A program made the translations under genes and the position numbers. Positions 7,366 to 13,379 of a stretch of 13,379 nucleotides of DNA are shown in pieces. The first letter of the stretch is position 1; every line of letters starts with the position of its first letter. The notes under the pieces were generated by a model. That model was not told where the DNA came from and ran no database searches. It saw only the letters and a program-made list of their open reading frames with translations. The DNA is from Alistipes sp. (GTDB lineage: Bacteria > Bacteroidota > Bacteroidia > Bacteroidales > Rikenellaceae): NCBI GenBank assembly GCA_019422485.1, contig JAHZDG010000041.1, forward strand, positions 1-13,379. Direction: 5' to 3'.

Positions 7366-8691
7366 ATGGAAACGAAAGCATTTCAAAAGATATATACCAA
7401 AATCGAAAACATCACCAAAGCTACGGTGAGCCTGCGTGCCAGCGGTGTCGGTAACGACGAACTGGCCACCGTAGGCGGCAAACTGGCTCAGGTGGTGAGA
7501 CTCAACGGGGATCTGGTCACCCTGCAGGTATTTGCCGGGACGGACGGCATCGCCACCGACTCGGAAGTGATTTTCCACGGGGAACCTCCCAAACTGCGCG
7601 TGAGTGACGCGCTGGCCGGACGGTTCTTCAACGCCTACGGTGAACCGCTCGAAGGCGGTGAACTGACCGAAGGGGAAGAACGTGAAATCGGGGGTCCGAC
7701 CGTGAACCCGTTCAAACGTCTGCAACCCTCGGAACTGATCGCCACGGGGATCGCCGGGATCGACCTGAACAACACTATCGTATCGGGTCAGAAAATCCCG
7801 TTCTTCGCCGACCCGGATCAGCCCTACAACCAGGTGATGGCCATGGTGGCCCTGCGTGCCAAGGCCGACAAGATCATCCTGGGCGGGATGGGGCTGACCA
7901 ACGACGACTTCCTGTTCTTCAAGAACGTCTTCGAAAACGCCGGTGCCCTCGACCGTATCGTCAGCTTCGTGAACACGACCGAAAACCCGCCGGTAGAACG
8001 TCTGCTGGTGCCGGATATGGCCCTGACGGCTGCCGAATACTTCGCTGTGGACAAAGGCGAAAAAGTATTGGTGCTGCTGACCGATATGACCCTGTACGCC
8101 GACGCCCTGGCCATCGTGTCCAACCGTATGGACCAGATCCCGTCGAAGGACTCCATGCCCGGTTCACTTTACTCCGACCTGGCCAAGATCTACGAAAAGG
8201 CCGTGCAGCTGCCCAACGGCGGTTCGATCACGATTATCGCCGTGACCACCCTTTCGGGTGGGGATATTACCCACGCCGTGCCCGATAACACGGGGTACAT
8301 CACCGAAGGTCAGTTGTTCCTGCGTAACGACTCCGACACCGGAAAAACGATCATCGACCCGTTCCGAAGCCTGTCACGTCTGAAACAGCTGGTGATCGGC
8401 AAGAAGACCCGCGAAGACCATCCGCAGGTGATGAATGCCGCCGTACGTCTGTATGCCGATGCCGCCAACGCCAAGACCAAACTCGAAAACGGGTTCGACC
8501 TGTCGGACTACGACGAACGTACCCTAGCCTTCGCCAAAGAGTACTCGGAACACCTGCTGGCCATCGACATCAACATCGACATCACCGAGATGCTCGACCG
8601 GGCATGGGAACTGTTTGCCAAATACTTCACCAAGACCGAAGTGGCAATCAAGGAAGAACTCATGGAAAAATACTGGCCCAAAGAGGCGTAA
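7366..8691 (+). CDS. atpB: V/A-type ATPase subunit B (non-catalytic nucleotide-site subunit)
   Basis: Subunit B alternates with A in the head and supplies the arginine finger to the catalytic site. The 441-residue length is slightly below the usual 455-470. As expected for B there is no P-loop. The equivalent segment reads FFADPDQPYNQ (146-156), unlike the usual SGSGLPHNE. SLSRL (335-339) keeps the arginine-finger Arg338, and ITHAVPDNTGYITEGQ (301-316) is the conserved B-type block. The usual PGRRGYPGY loop is replaced by PSKDSMPGSLY (259-269), so this B is divergent from archaeal and Firmicutes forms. It lies 13 bp after atpA. Roughly a third of its glycine codons are GGG, far more than in the DUF4301 gene by hand count. 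Identity is certain from the whole pattern and its partner. Confidence 0.96.
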   Translation: METKAFQKIYTKIENITKATVSLRASGVGNDELATVGGKLAQVVRLNGDLVTLQVFAGTDGIATDSEVIFHGEPPKLRVSDALAGRFFNAYGEPLEGGELTEGEEREIGGPTVNPFKRLQPSELIATGIAGIDLNNTIVSGQKIPFFADPDQPYNQVMAMVALRAKADKIILGGMGLTNDDFLFFKNVFENAGALDRIVSFVNTTENPPVERLLVPDMALTAAEYFAVDKGEKVLVLLTDMTLYADALAIVSNRMDQIPSKDSMPGSLYSDLAKIYEKAVQLPNGGSITIIAVTTLSGGDITHAVPDNTGYITEGQLFLRNDSDTGKTIIDPFRSLSRLKQLVIGKKTREDHPQVMNAAVRLYADAANAKTKLENGFDLSDYDERTLAFAKEYSEHLLAIDINIDITEMLDRAWELFAKYFTKTEVAIKEELMEKYWPKEA

Positions 8692-8773
8692 TCGGACACA
8701 CCTCCGACAAGCCGGAATGGATGAGGTTCCGAGCCTCGGCTAACGATGCGCCCGGAACGAAAACCGAAAAATT

Positions 8774-9388
8774 ATGGCTATCAAATTTCAATATAACAAA
8801 ACGTCGCTCGGTGAACTGGACAAACAGCTCAAGATGCGAAACCGTGCCTTGCCAACCATCAAAAGCAAGGAGTCGGCCCTGCGCATGGAGGTGAAGAAGG
8901 CCAAGGACATCTCAACCCAATACGTCGAGAAGCTGGACGCCCTGGTGAACGAGTATGACTACATGACCGCCCTGTGGGGGGAGTTCGATCCCGAACTGCT
9001 GAAGGTCAAGGAGGTCAAACTCTCGATCCAGAAGATCGCCGGCGTGCGCATCCCGGTGCTGAACGACATCGTCTACGAGCAGAAACCGCTGAATCTGTTC
9101 AGTGCGCCGTTGTGGATCACCGACGGCATTAACCTGCTCAAGGACTTGGCTCGACTGGGATTGGAACGCGAATTCTACCTGCGTAAAATGGAGTTGCTGG
9201 ACCGCGCCCGGAAAAAAACCACCCAAAAGGTAAACCTGTACGAAAAAGTGCAGATTCCAGGTTATGAAGACGCCATCCGTAAAATCAAACGCTTCCTGGA
9301 AGACGAAGAGAACCTCTCCAAGTCATCCCAGAAGATCGTCAAGGATCGTCACCAGCAGGAAGAACAAGAAAGGGGGACTGCCGTATGA
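8774..9388 (+). CDS. atpD: V/A-type ATPase subunit D (central rotor shaft)
   Basis: Subunit D is the long antiparallel coiled coil that turns inside the A3B3 head, equivalent to gamma of F-ATPases. At 204 residues it has normal length. The N-terminal helix contains the family pattern KTSLGELDKQLKMR followed by a Leu/Lys-rich stretch. The middle (about 75-110, with the block GVRIPVLNDI) fits the short globular part. The C-terminal helix (about 120-195) is rich in Arg, Lys and Glu, including the RARKKTTQKVN block characteristic of D. An 82-bp gap, the longest inside the operon, separates it from atpB. Its TGA overlaps the atpI start by four bases. The start has an A-rich leader and no better upstream choice. 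Confidence 0.94.
   Translation: MAIKFQYNKTSLGELDKQLKMRNRALPTIKSKESALRMEVKKAKDISTQYVEKLDALVNEYDYMTALWGEFDPELLKVKEVKLSIQKIAGVRIPVLNDIVYEQKPLNLFSAPLWITDGINLLKDLARLGLEREFYLRKMELLDRARKKTTQKVNLYEKVQIPGYEDAIRKIKRFLEDEENLSKSSQKIVKDRHQQEEQERGTAV
9371..9388 (+). promoter_or_regulatory. Coupled atpD-atpI junction with a possible Shine-Dalgarno
   Basis: The atpI ATG (9385) overlaps the atpD TGA in an ATGA junction, implying translational coupling. AGGGGG lies at 9371-9376 with an 8-nt spacer and could pair with the 16S tail through one G-U. Other starts in this operon have A-rich leaders instead. Confidence 0.45.
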
Positions 9389-11238
9389 TCACACCCATGA
9401 TGAAATATTCCCTGATACTCTATCATAACGATTATCAGGAATTCCTGAACCGTCTTCAAGACCTGGGGCTGGTGGACATCACCATCACGAACTGGGAAAC
9501 CACCGACTCTCAGCGTGCTCTGATGACCCAGATCGAAGCCTATCGTCAGGCAGGGAACCGACTGCGGGAGCTGGAAAAAGAAGAAGCCGCTCAGGCCTCA
9601 ATCAAAGGGGCCAAAGGGGCAGCCGCCGCTTCGACAACCGGGACATACCCCGACTCAAAAGCCGCTTATGACGCCTATCGGCAGGCCGTAGCCCGTCTTG
9701 ACGAACTGAACGGAGAATTGAACCGACTGACCAAAGAAGTCGAAGAGTTGCAACCGTGGGGTGAATTCAACGCCTCTCAGCTCGCCATGCTGCGTAAAGA
9801 AGGAATCGAGCTCCACTTTTATTCTCTTTTCTCCAAGGAGTACGAATCGCACCAGGAAGAGTGGTCACAGCAATATGCCCTCAGCGAAATCAGCCGGGAC
9901 AGCCTGCGTACCTACTTTATTGTAGCTGCCCCTGCGGGCGAAGAACCTGACATCGACGCTCAATCGATCAAGGCTCCGACGGTCGACTATCGCAGCAAAG
10001 AAGCCGAAGCCGATCAGGTTCGGGAAAAGATCAAGGAGCAACGCGCGATTCTCATCGGATGTATCCCCTACCGCGAAGCATTCGAACAGGAAGGTGTACG
10101 ACTGACCGATCAGCTTCACTTGGAAAAAGTGTCGCTGAGCGGACAAAAAGAGGCGGAAGAAACCCTGATCCTGCTCGAAGGCTGGGCTCCGGCCGAAAAA
10201 CAGGCCGAAGTGGAAGCCGTTCTGGATGCAACGGGAGCCTTCTACATCAAAGAACGCCCCACCCCGGAAGACGATGTACCGGTACTGTTGAAAAACGGCA
10301 AATTTGCCCGGTTGTTCGAACTGATCGGGAACTTCTATGCCCTGCCCAAATACGGAAGCATGGACTTGACCCGTTATTTCGGTCCGTTCTACATGATCTT
10401 CTTCGGGTTCTGTCTGGCCGACGCCGGCTATGGACTGTTGCTGGCCCTCGGCGGGCTGTATATGTTGCTCAAAGGAGGTCCGAAACTCGACAGCGTCGCC
10501 AAACTCACCATGTTGTGCGGCGGAGCTACCGTGGTCTTCGGGTTCCTGATGGGATCGTTCTTCGGCATCGACCTGAAAACCCTGCCGATCTTTGCAGGCA
10601 TGAAAGATGCCTTCCTCGTTACGGACGATCTGTTCACGCTGGCCATCGGGCTGGGGATCTTCCAACTGCTCTTCGGCATGACCCTCAAGGTGATTACCAT
10701 TACCCGACAATTCGGGTTCAAGTATGCCTTCTCGACCCTCGGATGGATGATCGTGATCGTTTCGTCGCTGGCCGCCTTCCTGCTGCCCGACATGGGAGTG
10801 CAGGGCTTCAACACCCAATCTCCCGCTTACTGGGTCTGCGCTGGTATCGGACTGTTCATGATGCTGTTCCTCAACTCCCCGGGTAAAAACCCGCTGGTCA
10901 ACCTGGGTGCCGGCCTGTGGAACACCTACAATGACGTCACCGGTATCCTGGGCGATGTGCTCAGCTACATCCGTCTGTTCGCCATCGGACTTTCAGGGGG
11001 AATTCTGGCTCTGGTGTTCAACCAGCTGGCCTTCGGGTTGAGTCCCGATATCCCGGTCGTAGGAGCCATCGTCACCCTGATCATCCTGCTGATCGGACAC
11101 GGCATCAACCTGTTCATGTCTACGCTGAGCTCATTTGTTCACCCGATGCGTCTGACCTTCGTGGAATTCTACAAGAGTGCCGGGTTCGAATCGACACAGC
11201 GTGCTTTCAAACCGCTCAAACACAGCGATAAAGATTAA
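9385..11238 (+). CDS. atpI: V/A-type ATPase membrane stator subunit I (a-like)
   Basis: Subunit I carries the two ion half-channels next to the K ring, and its cytosolic arm anchors the peripheral stalks. The 617 residues divide into a soluble, coiled-coil-rich half (1 to about 325) and a membrane half with about seven segments (about 331-362, 372-394, 412-432, 446-466, 480-498, 522-552, 555-577). LSYIRLF holds Arg530, the essential arginine facing the rotor glutamate. The conserved LADAGYG (344-350) and HPMRLTFVEFY (586-596) blocks are also present. A Gly/Ala/Ser-rich linker (about 70-88) interrupts the N-terminal coil. The start overlaps the atpD stop as ATGA. An AGGGGG at 9371-9376, eight bases upstream, could act as a wobble Shine-Dalgarno, which is unusual here. 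Identity is secure. Confidence 0.95.
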   Translation: MITPMMKYSLILYHNDYQEFLNRLQDLGLVDITITNWETTDSQRALMTQIEAYRQAGNRLRELEKEEAAQASIKGAKGAAAASTTGTYPDSKAAYDAYRQAVARLDELNGELNRLTKEVEELQPWGEFNASQLAMLRKEGIELHFYSLFSKEYESHQEEWSQQYALSEISRDSLRTYFIVAAPAGEEPDIDAQSIKAPTVDYRSKEAEADQVREKIKEQRAILIGCIPYREAFEQEGVRLTDQLHLEKVSLSGQKEAEETLILLEGWAPAEKQAEVEAVLDATGAFYIKERPTPEDDVPVLLKNGKFARLFELIGNFYALPKYGSMDLTRYFGPFYMIFFGFCLADAGYGLLLALGGLYMLLKGGPKLDSVAKLTMLCGGATVVFGFLMGSFFGIDLKTLPIFAGMKDAFLVTDDLFTLAIGLGIFQLLFGMTLKVITITRQFGFKYAFSTLGWMIVIVSSLAAFLLPDMGVQGFNTQSPAYWVCAGIGLFMMLFLNSPGKNPLVNLGAGLWNTYNDVTGILGDVLSYIRLFAIGLSGGILALVFNQLAFGLSPDIPVVGAIVTLIILLIGHGINLFMSTLSSFVHPMRLTFVEFYKSAGFESTQRAFKPLKHSDKD

Positions 11239-11726
<488 letters not shown>

Positions 11727-11736
11727 CCGATTCCGG

Positions 11737-11751
11737 GTCGGAATTTCCGAC
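11737..11751 (+). other. Short hairpin directly after atpK
   Basis: GTCGGAA and TTCCGAC form a perfect inverted repeat around one base, starting 11 nt after the atpK stop. There is no T-run, so alone it is not a terminator. It may protect the 3' end of the message or assist the terminator that follows. Confidence 0.45.
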
Positions 11752-11762
11752 TCCCGCATCAT

Positions 11763-11799
11763 AAAAACGACGGATTGAAATTCAATCCGTCGTTTTTTA
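11763..11799 (+). terminator. Rho-independent terminator of the V-ATPase operon
   Basis: A perfect inverted repeat (arms with the core ACGACGGATTG and its complement, centred at 11780) makes a stem of about 16 bp with a 3-5 nt loop, followed by TTTTTT at 11793-11798. The upstream arm begins with AAAAA, so it could also work on the opposite strand, though no leftward gene uses it here. It ends the DUF4301-to-atpK transcript. Confidence 0.9.
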
Positions 11800-11885
11800 T
11801 TGATACCCCTGCAGAAACCGTTGGATGGCACGAAGCGACGATCAAAAGCCTTCCCGAGCAACCATGGCCAAATCATGATTTCAGA

Positions 11886-11916
11886 TTGTAGACTAGCGTG
11901 TTTTTTCGTACCTTTG
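11886..11916 (+). promoter_or_regulatory. holA promoter (-33/-7)
   Basis: TTG at 11886-11888 and TACCTTTG at 11909-11916, 20 bases apart, match the Bacteroidota -33/-7 consensus well. Transcription should start near 11921-11923, about 20 nt before the ATG at 11943. This is the clearest promoter in the window and sets the holA start downstream of an in-frame GTG at 11898. Confidence 0.8.
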
Positions 11917-11942
11917 TCAACAATCGAATTTTTCTGGTGTCC

Positions 11943-13019
11943 ATGGCCAAAAGTAGCGGCAAAAAATCTTTCCGAGATACGGTCGAAGCCCATAACGCCC
12001 TGAGCAAACAGATTGCAGCCCGGCAGTTTGCTCCGGTCTATCTGTTAATGGGCGACGAACCCTATTTCATCGACTCGCTCTCGACCCAACTGGCCGACAG
12101 CATTCTCTCCGAAGAGGAAAAGGCTTTCAATCAACTGGTCGTATACGGCAAAGACACCGAAGCCGGAGCCGTGATCAACTTTTGCCGTCAGGTCCCGATG
12201 ATGGGCTCCTATCAAGTGGTTATCGTCAAGGAGGCCCAACAACTCCGTGGACTGGAAAAGCTCTCGCTCTATACCCAATCCTTGTCGCCTACCACGATTC
12301 TGGTACTCTGCCACAAGGAGAAAAACATGGACAAACGGTGGCAGCTCTACAAGCAGATTGAAAAATCCGGTGTGGTATTCGAATCGGTGCGTCCGCGCGA
12401 CTACGAAATCTCAACCTGGCTCTCCGAGTATGTCCGCTCCAAAGGGTGCACGATCGATCCCAAGGCCATCTCCATGCTGACCGATTTTCTGGGAGCCGAC
12501 ATTGCCAAAATCACCAACGAACTGAGCAAGCTGCTGACCTATCTGCCCGAAGGGACCCGAGCGATCACAGCCGACCACATCGAGCAAAACATCGGGATCA
12601 GCAAAGAGTTCAACAACTTTGAACTGACCCGAGCCCTGTCGGAAAAGAACCTGGCCAAAGCGATGCAGATCGCCGATCACTTTGCCCGCAACCCCAAAGA
12701 AAATCCGTTGTTGCTGACGATCTCGGCCATTTTCACCCACTTCCAACGCATTTTCATCCTCAACTACCAACGCTGGCTCTCGAAGAAAAAGGGACGCCCC
12801 ATGCCTTCGGATCAGGAACTGGCCCGCATGCTCAAATTGCCGACCGCCTTCTTCCTGAAAGAGTATACGCAAGCCGCCTCGCTCTATCCCAACCATAAGG
12901 TATTCGCCATTCTGGGTCTGTTACGCGAATACGACCTCAAAAGCAAAGGGATGAATACCGGACAGGCCAACGACGGCGAACTGCTCCAAGAGCTGCTTCT
13001 GAAAATCATGATGCTGTAA
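11943..13019 (+). CDS. holA: DNA polymerase III subunit delta (HolA)
   Basis: Delta is the wrench of the clamp loader: it opens the beta sliding clamp so that it can be placed on primed DNA. From the ATG at 11943 the protein has 358 residues, close to the usual 330-350. It shows the N-terminal pattern APVYLLMGDEPYFID (about 30-44). It continues with the core MDKRWQLYKQIEK and the FLGADIAKITNELSKL block typical of delta, then a helical C-terminal collar domain rich in Leu and Lys. The frame stays open upstream to a GTG at 11898, but that codon lies ahead of the predicted transcription start, so I prefer the ATG. It follows the operon terminator and has its own promoter. A rhomboid-family gene begins 20 bp downstream and is probably co-transcribed. 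Confidence 0.93.
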   Translation: MAKSSGKKSFRDTVEAHNALSKQIAARQFAPVYLLMGDEPYFIDSLSTQLADSILSEEEKAFNQLVVYGKDTEAGAVINFCRQVPMMGSYQVVIVKEAQQLRGLEKLSLYTQSLSPTTILVLCHKEKNMDKRWQLYKQIEKSGVVFESVRPRDYEISTWLSEYVRSKGCTIDPKAISMLTDFLGADIAKITNELSKLLTYLPEGTRAITADHIEQNIGISKEFNNFELTRALSEKNLAKAMQIADHFARNPKENPLLLTISAIFTHFQRIFILNYQRWLSKKKGRPMPSDQELARMLKLPTAFFLKEYTQAASLYPNHKVFAILGLLREYDLKSKGMNTGQANDGELLQELLLKIMML

Positions 13020-13039
13020 CCCGAAACCCGGATCCCCCC

Positions 13040-13379
13040 ATGACTTTTATTCTGATTTTTATCACGGTTGTCATCTCGGCCAGCTGCTTCCGCAACCCGG
13101 CCCTGTTCGAAAAACTGGCCATGATCCCCTACCGCGTGGCTCACCACCGCGAAGGATACCGTGTATTGAGCCATGTCTTCGTTCACGGCGACTACGTTCA
13201 CCTGTTGGTCAACATGTTCGTGCTGCTCTCTTTCGGAGGATACCTCGAACGCATTCTGAAAGCCTACCAACAAATGGGGGAAATCACCAACAGTTATCTC
13301 ACCTACATTCTGCTCTACTTCGGAGGAACAATCGCCGCCTCGGTGCACGATCTGATCACCCACCGCGACGATCCCCATT
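13040..13379 (+). CDS. Rhomboid family intramembrane protease (partial, C-terminus off window)
   Basis: The 113 visible residues start with a membrane helix (about 2-16). They continue through FRNPALFEKLAMIPY to a second segment, RVLSHVFVHGDYVHLLVNMFVLLSFGGYLE (41-70). HLLVN there matches the HxxxN motif, with His54 and Asn58 in the place of the oxyanion-hole residues of E. coli GlpG (His150, Asn154). A third helix follows at about 87-102. Rhomboids cleave membrane helices inside the bilayer with a Ser-His dyad. The GxSG serine motif and the catalytic His lie beyond the window edge, so activity cannot be judged. Only one strand in this stretch gives a coherent protein; the reverse-strand frame is a shadow. 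It begins 20 bp after holA, probably in the same transcript. Confidence 0.85.
   Translation, partial: MTFILIFITVVISASCFRNPALFEKLAMIPYRVAHHREGYRVLSHVFVHGDYVHLLVNMFVLLSFGGYLERILKAYQQMGEITNSYLTYILLYFGGTIAASVHDLITHRDDPH

Noticed and set aside
8692..8773. Possible hidden F subunit gene in the atpB-atpD gap
   Set aside because: At 82 bp the gap is too short for a subunit of about 100 residues, and no frame in it resembles one.
9865..10818. A 317-residue minus-strand frame opposite atpI
   Set aside because: Composition is Gln/Glu/Gly-rich and patternless, while the plus strand encodes a clear subunit I with conserved membrane motifs.
10059..10886. A 275-residue plus-strand frame inside atpI in another reading frame
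   Set aside because: The Arg/Pro-rich translation is typical of a shifted frame of GC-rich coding DNA, and there is no frameshift in atpI.
11862..11951. An 11-bp direct repeat (CCATGGCCAAA at 11862 and 11941) around the holA promoter, considered as an att-like or duplicated start site
   Set aside because: It is short, the second copy is part of the holA start codons, and no mobile gene is nearby; chance is the simplest explanation.
12884..13378. A 164-residue minus-strand frame over the holA end and rhomboid start
   Set aside because: The plus strand gives a coherent rhomboid N-terminus with the HxxxN motif; the minus frame has no family pattern.

Overview
The window reads as chromosomal DNA of a Bacteroidota bacterium, probably Bacteroidales (Rikenellaceae/Alistipes-like is a guess from the moderately high GC and gene set). 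Supporting signs are TAnnTTTG-type -7 promoter boxes before murB and holA, A-rich leaders that mostly lack Shine-Dalgarno sequences, and two protein families I associate with this group (DUF4301 and DUF2764). I see no mobile element, CRISPR array, tRNA or rRNA.

Layout. Positions 1-2155 hold a leftward pair, murB then tilS (tilS runs off the left edge). They make a peptidoglycan precursor enzyme and the tRNA-Ile2 lysidine synthetase. A 345-bp divergent spacer (2156-2500) carries promoter candidates for both directions. From 2501 to 11726 a rightward cluster of eight genes follows: a DUF4301 protein with nucleotidyltransferase-like motifs, then a compact V/A-type ATPase operon in the order E - DUF2764 - A - B - D - I - K. 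It closes with two hairpins, the second a strong intrinsic terminator. A new promoter at about 11886-11916 starts holA (DNA polymerase III delta), followed 20 bp later by the 5' part of a rhomboid-family membrane protein cut by the right edge.

How the genes work together. A and B form the nucleotide-binding hexamer, D the central shaft, E the peripheral stalk, I the stator membrane subunit with the half-channels, and K the rotor ring. DUF2764 sits where a rotor-socket (C-like) subunit would be expected. No F or G/H subunit gene is present. As I recall, the same reduced order occurs in Chlamydia and spirochaetes. The K subunit keeps every side chain known to bind Na+ in the Enterococcus hirae ring, apart from a conservative Thr-to-Ser change, so sodium coupling is the best prediction. 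The most interesting points are the reduced subunit set, the Na+ signature, the divergent B subunit, and the DUF4301 gene leading the operon.
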